DNA of 60,455 nt from Caryophanon latum (lineage in GTDB: Bacteria > Bacillota > Bacilli > Bacillales_A > Planococcaceae), in NCBI RefSeq assembly GCF_001700325.1, contig NZ_MATO01000061.1, forward strand, positions 1-60,455, written 5' to 3'. Under the pieces are notes generated by a model, which was given only the letters and a program-made list of their open reading frames with translations, ran no database searches and had not been told where the DNA came from. This document shows positions 19,268-28,328 of this stretch, one piece after another. Positions within the stretch are counted from its first letter, which is position 1, and the number at the start of each line of letters is the position of its first letter. A program made the translations under genes and the position numbers.

Positions 19268-20419
19268 GTGAAACGAATGAAAACGATTGGGCGAATTGCT
19301 GCATTTACAATGATGCTCGCTGTATTTCCAAACGTAACATCAGCAGCCTCATTTACAGATGTATCAGCAAAGCACGGAGCGAAGCAAGAAATCGAATATT
19401 TAGTAGATAAAGGTGTTATTAAAGGCTTCCAAGATGGGACGTTTAAGCCGCAAAAAGAAGTAACGAAAGCCAATGTCGCAACGATGTTAGCACGTGCATT
19501 AAAATTAGACTTAACAAATGTAAAAAATCCAAACTTACCAGACGTACCGACAACACATACTTCATATAAAGAGATCGCCGCGGTAGTGAACGCAGGCTTC
19601 ATGCCAGGTGGCGAATTTAAACCATACGCAGCGATTACACGCGGTGAAATGGCACGTGCGATTACAAATGCATTCGGCTTAAGTGGTGATGGGCGCGTAT
19701 CATTTAGTGACGTAAATAGCCAATATTGGGCGTATAAATATATTGATGCATTAGCGACGAACGGCATTACGATCGGTTACGAGGACGGAACATTCCGCCC
19801 AGCCGCGTCATTAACACGCGCGCAGTTCTCAAGCTTTTTAGCACGTGCGTTAGATCCAGCATTTGTGAAGAAAAATGATGCATCGGGAGTTTCCACTATT
19901 CCAACAGTGTCAGCATCGAAAAAGCCTGCTGGAACAGTAAGCTTTAACTTCAACGAAAACTATATTTACACATATTCAACGCGCACGATTGCAGGTGGCG
20001 ATCAATGGCATAACGAAGAAATGAAAGCAATCGGCAAAAACGGCGATGGTTGGATGGTTTGGGAAATGAACGTAGCGAAAAAGGCGACATACAAATTCCA
20101 AACACGCAATACGACGAACAACTTCGAATACACATTGCCACAAGCAGCAACTTCTGTAGGTGGGCACGTTTACCAGCTACCATATGACGCAGAAATCGGT
20201 AGCACATGGGAGCATAAAGGTATTTCGTATAAGCTAGTAGCGATTAAAAACACGCATACTACGAAAGCTGCGACGTTTAAAAATGTTTACGTCGTTGAAT
20301 CGATTGAAAACAATAAAAAGATGCAAACATATTATGCGAACGATTTCGGTGAGATTTTAAAATTAACGGCTGACGGACAAGTACAGCGCGAATTAATTCG
20401 TATTAAATTAGTGCATTAA
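19268..20419 (+). CDS. S-layer-homology (SLH) domain surface protein
   Basis: 383-residue exported protein. The GTG at 19268 follows GGAGAGGTG by 8 nt and gives a signal peptide (K-R-M-K then a hydrophobic core, cleavage near TSA-A). Three SLH repeats follow: SFTDVSAKHGAKQEIEYLVD, NLPDVPTTHTSYKEIAAVVN and SFSDVNSQYWAYKYIDALAT, each ending in a D/E-G-x-F-x-P-x-x-x-x-T-R-A-like motif. These bind pyruvylated wall polymer. The C-terminal 170 residues (from about 220) are a beta-rich domain I do not recognise. The terminator is shared with trpA. Confidence 0.88.
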   Translation: MKRMKTIGRIAAFTMMLAVFPNVTSAASFTDVSAKHGAKQEIEYLVDKGVIKGFQDGTFKPQKEVTKANVATMLARALKLDLTNVKNPNLPDVPTTHTSYKEIAAVVNAGFMPGGEFKPYAAITRGEMARAITNAFGLSGDGRVSFSDVNSQYWAYKYIDALATNGITIGYEDGTFRPAASLTRAQFSSFLARALDPAFVKKNDASGVSTIPTVSASKKPAGTVSFNFNENYIYTYSTRTIAGGDQWHNEEMKAIGKNGDGWMVWEMNVAKKATYKFQTRNTTNNFEYTLPQAATSVGGHVYQLPYDAEIGSTWEHKGISYKLVAIKNTHTTKAATFKNVYVVESIENNKKMQTYYANDFGEILKLTADGQVQRELIRIKLVH

Positions 20420-20465
20420 AAAACTCCTATTCAAAGCGATGGTGCTTTGAATAGGAGTTTTTTTA
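20419..20465. terminator. Bidirectional terminator between SLH gene and trpA
   Basis: AAAACTCCTATTCAAAGC pairs with GCTTTGAATAGGAGTTTT around GATGGT; T runs on both strands. Confidence 0.92.
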
Positions 20466-21242
20466 TTGTTGAACGGTTTTCGTTGCCGCAACGAGTGCTT
20501 CAATTGATGCCCAGTCGTCACGCGTTAACGCATCGACAATTTTACTGCCGACGATCACACCGCTACTCATTGCACCGAGTGTTTGTACGTGCTCTGGTGT
20601 TGAAATACCGAAGCCTGCTAAAATTGGCGTCTTCGTGTAAGTCGCAAGCTGTTTGAAGTGCTGCTCTAGCTCGTCTTGGAACGCTTGGCGCGCACCTGTA
20701 ATGCCGTTTACTGTTACCGCGTAAACGAAGCCTTCGCTCGCCGCTGTTAGTTTTGCAATACGTTCAGGTGAGCTTGTCAGTGATACGAGCTGAATTAAAT
20801 CAACTTGTTCATTGCGAAGTGCGCCGTGAATGATGTCGCTTTCTTCTAGTGGCATGTCTGGAACGATAATACCTTCAATGCCGGCTGCTTTTGCATCTTT
20901 TGCGAACGCTTCTGCGCCGTACGCTAAAATCGGGTTTAAATACGTCATCGCAACGAGTGGCACTGTAATATCATCGCGGAATGACGCAAGCTCTGCAAGC
21001 ACTGTGCGAAGTGTTACGCCGTGCTTTAATGCGCGGTAGCCAGCTTCTTCGATCGTTGGGCCGTCTGCAACTGGATCAGTAAACGGAATGCCGACTTCGA
21101 TTGCTGTGACACCAATTTGTTGCAGACGTAAAATTGTCGGGCGAAGCGTTTGTAAGCCGCCATCACCAGCCATAATATACGGTACGAACGCCTTGTTGCC
21201 GGCTGCTTGTACGCTTTCGATTGCTGCTGTTAATGTGCTCAT
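20463..21242 (-). CDS. trpA: Tryptophan synthase alpha chain
   Basis: 259 residues, cytoplasmic TIM barrel. Cleaves indole-3-glycerol phosphate to indole, which is channelled to TrpB. Catalytic Glu49 ([11 protein letters not shown]) and Asp60 (VADGP) are present, with the phosphate loop [10 protein letters not shown]. The ATG at 21242 follows AGGAGG and overlaps the trpB stop as ATGA; the upstream frame extension is trpB coding sequence. Last gene of the trp operon. Confidence 0.97.
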   Translation of the reverse strand: MSTLTAAIESVQAAGNKAFVPYIMAGDGGLQTLRPTILRLQQIGVTAIEVGIPFTDPVADGPTIEEAGYRALKHGVTLRTVLAELASFRDDITVPLVAMTYLNPILAYGAEAFAKDAKAAGIEGIIVPDMPLEESDIIHGALRNEQVDLIQLVSLTSSPERIAKLTAASEGFVYAVTVNGITGARQAFQDELEQHFKQLATYTKTPILAGFGISTPEHVQTLGAMSSGVIVGSKIVDALTRDDWASIEALVAATKTVQQ

Positions 21243-22432
21243 GATTGGCTTCCTCCTAATGCATCGATTAATGTGTGCACGTCTTTGTCGCCGCGACCTG
21301 ATAAACAAACGACGATGATGTCATCTTCTTTATATTGTTTCGCAAGCTTCGATACGTATGCAATTGCATGCGCACTTTCTAACGCTGGCAAAATACCTTC
21401 TGTTTTACAAAGTAGCTTCACACCTTCAAGCGCTTCTGCGTCGGTAATATGTGGGTATTGCACGCGACCGATATCGGCTAAGTAGCAATGCTCTGGGCCG
21501 ACGCCTGGGTAATCAAGCCCTGCTGAGATCGAATGTGCCTCTTGAATGAAGCCGTTGTCATCTTGCATTAAATACATAAGCGCTCCGTGTAATACGCCGA
21601 TTTTACCATCGTGAATTGCGGCGGCGTGCTTGTTCGTATCAACACCGTGACCTGCTGCTTCGACACCGTACATCGCGACTTCTGCATCGTCGACGAACGG
21701 ATAAAACATGCCGATTGCGTTACTGCCGCCACCGATACATGCAACGACCGCGTTCGGTAGGCGGTTTTCTTTTTCAAGCATTTGCGCCTTCGTTTCGTCA
21801 CCGATAATGCGCTGGAAATCACGCACGATTAACGGGAACGGGTGTGGACCGAGCGCCGAGCCTAAAATGTAATGCGTATCGTCAATGTGCGTTACCCAGT
21901 AGCGCAGCGCTTCGTTTACGGCGTCCTTTAGCGTTGCTGAACCTTTTTCGACTGGCACAACTTTCGTACCGAGCAGCTCCATGCGGAATACGTTTAGCTG
22001 CTGACGGCGAACGTCCTCAGCACCCATGAACACGACGCACTCTAAGTTAAGTAGGGCACACGCAGTCGCTGTTGCAACACCGTGCTGACCTGCGCCTGTT
22101 TCAGCGACGATTTTCTTTTTGCCCATGCGCTTTGCCAGTAGTGCTTGACCGATTGCATTATTAATTTTATGCGCGCCTGTATGGTTTAAGTCTTCACGCT
22201 TTAAGTAAATTTTCGCCCCGCCAAGCTCCTTCGTTAACCCTTCTGCGTAATAAAGAGGTGTTGCGCGTCCAACGTATTCACGTAAGTAATAGGCTAATTC
22301 CTCTTGAAATGCGTCGTCGTTTTTTGCGACTTCGTATGCGTCCTCAAGCTCCTGTAATGCAGTCATTAATGTTTCAGGCACGAACTGTCCACCGAAGCGG
22401 CCGTAGTAGCCTTTTTTATCTGTAGCTGTCAT
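21239..22432 (-). CDS. trpB: Tryptophan synthase beta chain
   Basis: 397 residues. PLP enzyme that joins indole and serine. Starts [19 protein letters not shown]; the PLP lysine is K89 in [25 protein letters not shown] and [12 protein letters not shown] are also intact. Start ATG at 22432 follows AAGGAG and overlaps the trpF stop by 4 nt, so the longer open frame upstream is discarded. Appears fully functional, unlike TrpE in the same operon. Confidence 0.97.
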   Translation of the reverse strand: MTATDKKGYYGRFGGQFVPETLMTALQELEDAYEVAKNDDAFQEELAYYLREYVGRATPLYYAEGLTKELGGAKIYLKREDLNHTGAHKINNAIGQALLAKRMGKKKIVAETGAGQHGVATATACALLNLECVVFMGAEDVRRQQLNVFRMELLGTKVVPVEKGSATLKDAVNEALRYWVTHIDDTHYILGSALGPHPFPLIVRDFQRIIGDETKAQMLEKENRLPNAVVACIGGGSNAIGMFYPFVDDAEVAMYGVEAAGHGVDTNKHAAAIHDGKIGVLHGALMYLMQDDNGFIQEAHSISAGLDYPGVGPEHCYLADIGRVQYPHITDAEALEGVKLLCKTEGILPALESAHAIAYVSKLAKQYKEDDIIVVCLSGRGDKDVHTLIDALGGSQS

Positions 22433-23043
22433 TGTAATACTCCTTTTGCGGCCTGTAAAAAGGCACGAATTTTCCCCGAATCCTTTTGCTTCTCTGTTTC
22501 GACACCGCTTGAAACGTCCACGCCAAACGGTTGCACTTGTGTAATGGCATCGGCTACGTTGTCTGGATGCAGTCCACCTGCAACGATCACTTTGTCGTTT
22601 GGAATGCCTGCGTGCTGTAGTAGCGACCAATCAAACGTATGCCCGCTCCCACCGCGGAAGTCCGTTCCTGGTGCATCGAATAAATAGTAATTGACGTTAT
22701 AGGCAGCGGCTGCTTTGACGTCGTCTGCTGTTTTAATTGAAAATGCTTTAATGGCAGGCAAGCCGACTTCATCGATAAACGATTGTGGCTCGTCGCCGTG
22801 ATATTGAATGTAATCAAGCGGTACTGCTTTTGCTAGCTCATGAATGCGCTCGGCTGTTTCGTTCACAAACACGCCGACTTTTTTTACGTGCGGCGGAATG
22901 TGTGCAGCGAGTGAAGCAGCTTCTTCAAGCGTCACTTCACGGCTGCTTTTTGCAAATACAAAGCCGATGAAATCCGCGCCATTTTGTACTGCGACGTCGA
23001 CGTGTTCCTTTGTGCGCAGCCCGCAAATTTTTACGTGCGTCAT
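22429..23043 (-). CDS. trpF: Phosphoribosylanthranilate isomerase
   Basis: 204 residues, TIM barrel. Begins [20 protein letters not shown] with the catalytic cysteine in KICG, and has the FDAPG and GGLHPDNV substrate loops. ATG at 23043 overlaps the trpC stop (ATGA), fixing the start. Rearranges N-(5-phosphoribosyl)anthranilate for TrpC. Confidence 0.95.
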   Translation of the reverse strand: MTHVKICGLRTKEHVDVAVQNGADFIGFVFAKSSREVTLEEAASLAAHIPPHVKKVGVFVNETAERIHELAKAVPLDYIQYHGDEPQSFIDEVGLPAIKAFSIKTADDVKAAAAYNVNYYLFDAPGTDFRGGSGHTFDWSLLQHAGIPNDKVIVAGGLHPDNVADAITQVQPFGVDVSSGVETEKQKDSGKIRAFLQAAKGVLQ

Positions 23044-23825
23044 TGTGCTACTCCTAAAGGTACGCGTAATGCATGAATTGCCCCTTGCACCGAATCGCTT
23101 TTCATTAACGATTCGCCGACAAGTACAGCGCGCGCACCAGCTTTTGCAACACGCGCTGCATCCTCGCTCGTCCAAATGCCACTTTCGCTAATGAACACGC
23201 GCTCCTCATCGAACGGGAAGACTGCCGCAATTTCTTCCGTATGAGCTAAGTCGATTGAGAAGTCGTGTAAGTTACGGTTGTTGACGCCGATAATTTTTGC
23301 ATTAATCGCAAGTGCACGTTGTAGCTCCTCAACGTTATGTGTTTCTACTAACACGTCTAGCGATAAGCTCGTTGCGTAGCGGTGAAGACGGTCTAGCTGC
23401 TCGTCGTTTAATGCCGCAACGATCAGTAATACGACCGATGCGCCAGCTGCTTTTGCGTAATCGATTTGCACTTCATCAATGACGAAATCTTTGCAAAGTA
23501 GTGGAATGTCGATGGCGTTTGCGACGTTTTTTAAATCTGCAAATGAACCTTTGAAATATTTTTCGTCCGTTAATACCGATACGCACGCAGCACCAGCTTG
23601 TTCGTATGCGCTCGCCTGTGCGACAGGGTTTGCCCCTTCAGCGATGAGCCCTTTAGATGGTGAGGCACGCTTCATTTCGGCGATTACTTGTACGTGTGTG
23701 CTGCTACGAAGCGTTTCAAACAATGATGGACGCTTTTTTTCGACTGCTACTTCTGTTGGCGCTTGTGCTTTTAATGTTACAAGCTCCACTTCTTTTTGCG
23801 CTAAAATTTCCGTTAAAATCGTCAT
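23040..23825 (-). CDS. trpC: Indole-3-glycerol phosphate synthase
   Basis: 261 residues, TIM barrel. VIAEMKRASPSKGLI carries the catalytic lysine and substrate-binding SPS loop; LLCKDFVIDEVQI, IIGVNNRNL and ISESGIW are canonical. ATG overlaps the trpD stop by 4 nt. Confidence 0.96.
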   Translation of the reverse strand: MTILTEILAQKEVELVTLKAQAPTEVAVEKKRPSLFETLRSSTHVQVIAEMKRASPSKGLIAEGANPVAQASAYEQAGAACVSVLTDEKYFKGSFADLKNVANAIDIPLLCKDFVIDEVQIDYAKAAGASVVLLIVAALNDEQLDRLHRYATSLSLDVLVETHNVEELQRALAINAKIIGVNNRNLHDFSIDLAHTEEIAAVFPFDEERVFISESGIWTSEDAARVAKAGARAVLVGESLMKSDSVQGAIHALRVPLGVAQ

Positions 23826-24859
23826 GAACGAGCACCTTCTTTTTTAATTTTTTCACTAAATGCGATGACTGCTTGTAATTTGTCGTTTGCGCGCCCTGAT
23901 AAAATGCTGTCGCGCGCCATTTCGACACCTTCTTTCACGCTTGCCGCATGTCCGTAAGCGAAGAAGCCGATGCCGCTATTAAGTAATACGGTATCGAAGT
24001 AAGGTGATTGTTTGCCATTTAATAAGTCGCGTAAAATTTGTGCGTTTTCTTGTGCGTCGCCACCGCGAATTGCTTCAAGCGGCGTTTCAGGTAAACCTGC
24101 ATCCTCAGCGCGTAACGCAAACGGAATGAGGTCTCCGTTATCGACGAGCACGAACGTATTTTGCCCTTCTAATGACGCTTCATCCATGCCGCGTGTACCG
24201 GATACGACGACAGCGCGATCACGTCCGAGCATTTGTAATACTGACGCATATTCCATGACGAAGTTCGGGCGGTTAATGCCGACAAATTGCGTCTTCAGTG
24301 GCACTGGGTTTGTCAGTGGTCCGACTAAGTTGAAAATCGTTGGCTTGCCGATTGCACGGCGAATTTCGCCAAGGCGCTTTAATTTCGGGTGAACGCTCGG
24401 TGCATATAAAAATGCGATACCTTCTTGCTCAAGCAATGTGAGCGTTTCTTCAACAGTTGCGAACGTATGAATGCCGAGTGCCTCTAATACGTCTGAGCTT
24501 CCTGATTTTGACGAAATTTTACGGTTGCCGTGCTTCGCGATCGGAATGCCACCGCCAGCTAATACGAAAGCGCTCGTCGTACTAATGTTGAACGTATCAA
24601 GTCCGTCGCCACCTGTACCGCAGTTATCGATGTAAATGCCAGCTGGTGCGTCTACTTGTAGCGCGTACGATTTCATAACTGTTGCTAGTGCGGCGACTTC
24701 GTGTGCTGTTTCGCCTTTTTGCGATAGCGCCACTAAAAATGACGCAATGTCGTCTGCTGGTGTTTGTTCATTAAATAAAAGCTCCGCCGCAACGAGCATG
24801 TCGTTAAACAATAAATGCTCGCCTGCTAAAACGTTTTGTGTAAAGTGCTGTAATGTCAT
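23822..24859 (-). CDS. trpD: Anthranilate phosphoribosyltransferase
   Basis: 345 residues. The PRPP-binding loop DNCGTGGDGLDTFNIST and the later KHGNRKISSKSGSSD and VGPLTNP motifs are intact. Transfers phosphoribose to anthranilate. Its ATG overlaps the trpE stop (ATGA), so it depends on translation of the TrpE-like frame upstream. Confidence 0.96.
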   Translation of the reverse strand: MTLQHFTQNVLAGEHLLFNDMLVAAELLFNEQTPADDIASFLVALSQKGETAHEVAALATVMKSYALQVDAPAGIYIDNCGTGGDGLDTFNISTTSAFVLAGGGIPIAKHGNRKISSKSGSSDVLEALGIHTFATVEETLTLLEQEGIAFLYAPSVHPKLKRLGEIRRAIGKPTIFNLVGPLTNPVPLKTQFVGINRPNFVMEYASVLQMLGRDRAVVVSGTRGMDEASLEGQNTFVLVDNGDLIPFALRAEDAGLPETPLEAIRGGDAQENAQILRDLLNGKQSPYFDTVLLNSGIGFFAYGHAASVKEGVEMARDSILSGRANDKLQAVIAFSEKIKKEGARS

Positions 24860-25881
24860 TTCGTTTCCTCCGTTCGCTTTGAAAACGTTGCGTCAAATGC
24901 ATTTGTGAAATCGAGCTGTCCGTTAAAGCCGATGTAGCCAAGCGCGTTATGAACGTGTTGCTGCATCGTGCACGTCGTCAGCGCATCAATCGGGTGTAAT
25001 ACTGGTGAAAGCTCTGATTGCAGTACGCTGTGCAAGTGAATGGCATCAAAGCTATGCAGTGCGGCTGTATGCTTTAGTAGCTGGACAGAAGCGGCAGTGC
25101 TCACTTTTTTTAGCTGCTCTGTGCGCGCTTCAATTTCCATTGCGTGTAGCTTTGCAATTTCTTCGTTTTGGCGTAAATCTTGAATGAGCACGGCGTTTTC
25201 ACGGTAGCTGTTCCCTTTTGCGATGCCACCTGTAATAATGTGCGTTTGGACGTGCTGCTGTTGCACGTTAATGAAGCTTTCAGGCGCTGTGCCAAAAACC
25301 GTTTCGTCGGCGAACTCGATGTAATATAAGTACGCAGACGGTTTTTCCTTGCGCAGCTGACGGTACGTTTCGAACTCATCACGATGCGGTAAGATGTCGC
25401 CGTTTGTTAAATCATTGACGATTTCTTCGATGTTTGGCGTAATCGTTTCAGCGTCGATGTTCGTATGAATGATCGTTACCTCGTCTGTCATATGATCAAA
25501 AATGATAACTGTCTCATAAATGTGGAAATGAACGATTGGCTGCTCCTCGTGCTGAATGAAGCCGATTGCACCGCCTGAAAACGGGAAGTGCGTCACATTT
25601 GAAATACGTGGCATTAAGCGTTTTAGCAAAATGTGCAAGTTGCCTTCGTGCGTATACGTGTTGTCTGTTGCGCGCACGTATTCCGTTAATCGTTCGCCGC
25701 GCCCTTTATACGTTTTGCGCGGGTTGCTGCCGATGAACGAGTAGCGTCCGCTATTTTCATGCTTGACTGAGCTTTCTAATAAAAATTTTTCGCTTCCTTT
25801 TAGGCGACGGAATAATAAAATCGGTGTTAACGAGTCGCCGTTAAATGTATGCATCGTCGTGCGTGAACTACGTTTTTCCAT
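24856..25881 (-). CDS. trpE: Degenerate, shortened TrpE-like protein (anthranilate synthase component I homologue)
   Basis: 341 residues against about 460-515 for TrpE. The N-terminal domain is recognisable: GDSLTPILLFRRL, the tryptophan-binding LLES motif (34-37) and GRYSFIGSNP. The chorismate domain is decayed. The usual PIAGTR-x-RG reads IITGGIAKG (215-223). The acidic metal motif ending in DLGRND reads MEIEARTE. PAGTVSGAPK-x-RAM reads PIDALTTCTM (297-306). The C-terminal G-A-G-I-V-x-D-S segment is missing. There is no frameshift or stop, and 4-nt coupling to trpD is kept. No trpG is adjacent. Catalysis is unlikely; a Trp-binding or structural role, or simple decay, is possible. Confidence 0.8.
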   Translation of the reverse strand: MEKRSSRTTMHTFNGDSLTPILLFRRLKGSEKFLLESSVKHENSGRYSFIGSNPRKTYKGRGERLTEYVRATDNTYTHEGNLHILLKRLMPRISNVTHFPFSGGAIGFIQHEEQPIVHFHIYETVIIFDHMTDEVTIIHTNIDAETITPNIEEIVNDLTNGDILPHRDEFETYRQLRKEKPSAYLYYIEFADETVFGTAPESFINVQQQHVQTHIITGGIAKGNSYRENAVLIQDLRQNEEIAKLHAMEIEARTEQLKKVSTAASVQLLKHTAALHSFDAIHLHSVLQSELSPVLHPIDALTTCTMQQHVHNALGYIGFNGQLDFTNAFDATFSKRTEETK

Positions 25882-25948
25882 AAAAACTCCACTCCCTTGA
25901 AATAAAGGTTCTTTTTTGTGTTTCTTTGCTGTAACGATTGTTTAGCAT

Positions 25949-26063
25949 GTAGTAGGTGAGAGCGCACGGCGAGACTCCTTCGGGAAAAGCTCGTGACTCA
26001 TGACCAACATCGTGTTCGCCGCCGAGTCCCAGGAAAGCGAGCCGCATAGCGCGATCACTACAT
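25949..26063. repeat. GC-rich intergenic repeat, copy 1 (inside trp leader)
   Basis: GGCGAGACTCCTTCGGGAAA at the left and GGAAAGCGAGCCGC at the right mark this as a short, internally deleted member of the dispersed family. Bases 25999-26020 are identical to 22 nt of insert B in the copy at 51820-52097. It lies between the T-box terminator and the trpE start codon, within the operon leader. Confidence 0.85.
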
Positions 26064-26077
26064 CATGACAAGAAAAT

Positions 26078-26114
26078 AAAAAAAGCCCCTACATGCTTTT
26101 ACACATGTAGAGGA
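26078..26114 (-). terminator. T-box attenuator terminator
   Basis: On the minus strand TCTACATG and CATGTAGGGGC form the stem, then TTTTTTT. Its 5' arm can alternatively pair with the T-box region, as in all T-box switches. Confidence 0.88.
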
Positions 26115-26360
26115 CGATTGTTACCGCGTTGCCACCTCAAATTAGAAGTACCGCTACTTCCATCTCAAGCTCCCTTGTAACGTAGGGAAGACGTCTGGTA
26201 TTAACAGCTCTCATAAGTCCATTCGTATAAACGGTATACTAGTTTGCACCGACCACTAGCTCTCTATTAATACGTCGTTTACAGTACTCTTCTTATGTCA
26301 TCAATTTCTCAGCTATACTCTGCTCAACTTTTCTCTACTCAAATCCGTTCGAAAAGTTAT
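26078..26360 (-). ncRNA. T-box leader, tryptophan specifier
   Basis: Minus-strand leader of about 280 nt. The conserved T-box AGGTGGCAACGCGG lies at 26124-26137. The specifier loop reads GAA-UGG-AC with UGG (Trp) at 26219-26221. A terminator follows. Uncharged tRNA(Trp) should stabilise the antiterminator and switch on trpEDCFBA. Promoter and terminator fit the expected positions. Confidence 0.93.
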
Positions 26361-26365
26361 TTTTG

Positions 26366-26394
26366 ATTGTAGAGGAAAATGTCGTAAATGTCAA
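26366..26394 (-). promoter_or_regulatory. SigA promoter of the trp operon
   Basis: Minus strand TTGACA (26389-26394), 17-nt spacer, TACAAT (26366-26371), immediately upstream of the T-box leader. Confidence 0.88.
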
Positions 26395-26609
26395 TATTTT
26401 CAGATAACTATTAATAGGTAGTAATGCAACATGACATGAGCGTGTAAAAAAATAATCGTGTCTCGCGATCGCTATGCATAATACGTCAAATACTGTTGTG
26501 AAAAGCACTATACACGTCTATATCATATTAACATGGACGAAAAAAAGAAAATGAACGATGTACTTCATTACACGATAACGATATATTTTATTATTTTTAA
26601 AAAAGAAAA

Positions 26610-26638
26610 TTGCTTGATGTAGCAATATTTTGTATAAT
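26610..26638 (+). promoter_or_regulatory. SigA promoter of the acyl-CoA ligase gene, with overlapping inverted repeat
   Basis: TTGCTT (26610-26615), 17-nt spacer, TATAAT (26633-26638). An inverted repeat ATTGC-N8-GCAAT overlaps the -35 box and spacer and could be an operator; no regulator is identified. The 215 nt between this and the divergent trp promoter hold no gene I can see. Confidence 0.65.
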
Positions 26639-26703
26639 CGAGAAAGGATATTAACAAAATATTCAAATAAAGGGGAATTTACAAATCAGGGGAGGAATGC
26701 GTC

Positions 26704-28317
26704 ATGATGGACACGCAACTAGTATTAACGTCTTTTTTAAAGCGTGCAGAAACGTACTTTGCGCATAAAAAAATTATTTCACGAACAAGTGACACAGTAA
26801 CGCACGAGCTTACATATGGGGAGTGGGCAAAGCGTACACGTCGATTAGCGAGCGCATTAACGAAGCTCGGCATGACAAAGGGGACAAAAATTGGATCGTT
26901 CGCATGGAATCAGCATCGCCATTTGGAGGCATATTTCGCTGTGCCATGTACAGGCGCGATTTTACATATGGTAAACATTCGTTTATCGGAGGAACATTTA
27001 ATTTACATCATTAATCATGCGCAAGATGAAGTGCTATTAATTGATGTTGATTTATTGCCGATTATCGAAGGCATTCAAGATCAGTTAACGACAGTGAAGC
27101 ACTACATCGTTATGACAGATGATGAAACGCTTGAAACGACATTACCGAACGCGATGTCGTACGAGCAGCTATTAGCAGAAGCTGACGAAAGCTTCGAATT
27201 CCCGGAAGATTTAGATGAAAACTTACCAGCGGGCATGTGCTACACATCAGCGACGACAGGGAATCCTAAAGGCGTTGTGTACACGCACCGAGGTTTATAC
27301 TTACATAGCTTAATGCAAGCGGCGACTGACTCGATGGGTATTTGCGAGCGTGATACAGTGTTACCAATCGTACCGATGTTCCACGTAAACGCATGGGGCT
27401 TACCGTTCACGAGTGTCAATGTTGGCGCAACACTCGTATTACCTGGACCACAATTTACGACCGGCTTAATTGTTGACTTAATCGAACAGCATCGCGTAAC
27501 GGTAACAGCAGGCGTGCCGACAATTTGGCTCGGCGTGCAGCAAATTTTAGAAAAAGAAACGCGCGATATGTCGTCGTTACGTACAATTTTTGCGGGCGGC
27601 TCGGCATCGCCAAAAGGGCTTATTCGCACGTTTGAGAAGAAGTTTAACATTCCGTACACAATTGCTTACGGTATGACCGAGACGACGCCAATCGTATCAC
27701 TCGGCACGAAGCAATCATGGATGGACGATTATTCTGAAGAAGAATTAGCAGACGCATTATCGACGCAAGGGATGACCGTAATGGGCGTTGAATCAAGCAT
27801 CGTAAACGAGGACGGAGAAGTACCATGGGACGGTGAGACGATGGGAGAGCTACGTCTTCGCGGTCCGTGGATTTCACACGAGTACTACAACGACGAGCGC
27901 ACGTTAGATGTGTACCGCGACGGCTGGTTATACACAGGCGACATCGCAGTGCGTACGAAAGACGGGCTCATTAAAATTACGGATCGCACGAAAGATTTAA
28001 TTAAATCAGGCGGCGAATGGATTTCTTCTGTAGATATCGAAAACGCCCTCATGTCACATGAAGCAATTTTCGAAGCGGCAGTAATTGCGATTCCACACGT
28101 GCGCTGGCAGGAGCGACCACTTGCATGCGTCGTACTACACGAAGGTGCAGAAGTGACGAAGGAGGAAATTTTAGAATACTTATCGACGCAGTTTGCGAAA
28201 TGGTGGATTCCAGATGATGTTGTATTTTTAAAGGAAATTCCGAAAACGTCTGTCGGTAAGTTTTTAAAGGCGAAGCTGCGTGAAGAATTAAACACGCTAT
28301 ACCCGATGCAGTTGTAA
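26704..28317 (+). CDS. AMP-dependent fatty-acyl-CoA ligase
   Basis: 537-residue cytoplasmic ligase (ANL superfamily) that makes acyl-CoA through acyl-adenylate. Visible motifs: P-loop YTSATTGNPKGVVYTH, YGMTET, GWLYTGDIAV, ITDRTKDLIKSGGEW and the C-terminal lysine in KTSVGKFLKAK. Resembles medium- to long-chain fatty-acid ligases (AlkK/FadD3-like). ATG at 26704 with AGGGGAGG 8 nt upstream. Acyl length cannot be judged from sequence. It stands alone, followed by a transposable-element cluster. Confidence 0.9.
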   Translation: MMDTQLVLTSFLKRAETYFAHKKIISRTSDTVTHELTYGEWAKRTRRLASALTKLGMTKGTKIGSFAWNQHRHLEAYFAVPCTGAILHMVNIRLSEEHLIYIINHAQDEVLLIDVDLLPIIEGIQDQLTTVKHYIVMTDDETLETTLPNAMSYEQLLAEADESFEFPEDLDENLPAGMCYTSATTGNPKGVVYTHRGLYLHSLMQAATDSMGICERDTVLPIVPMFHVNAWGLPFTSVNVGATLVLPGPQFTTGLIVDLIEQHRVTVTAGVPTIWLGVQQILEKETRDMSSLRTIFAGGSASPKGLIRTFEKKFNIPYTIAYGMTETTPIVSLGTKQSWMDDYSEEELADALSTQGMTVMGVESSIVNEDGEVPWDGETMGELRLRGPWISHEYYNDERTLDVYRDGWLYTGDIAVRTKDGLIKITDRTKDLIKSGGEWISSVDIENALMSHEAIFEAAVIAIPHVRWQERPLACVVLHEGAEVTKEEILEYLSTQFAKWWIPDDVVFLKEIPKTSVGKFLKAKLREELNTLYPMQL

Positions 28318-28328
28318 AATGACTAGGT

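Noticed and set aside
24856-25881. trpE as a frameshifted or truncated pseudogene
   Set aside because: The frame is open from a good ribosome site to an ATGA junction with trpD; motifs are substituted rather than interrupted, so decay by frameshift is not the explanation.
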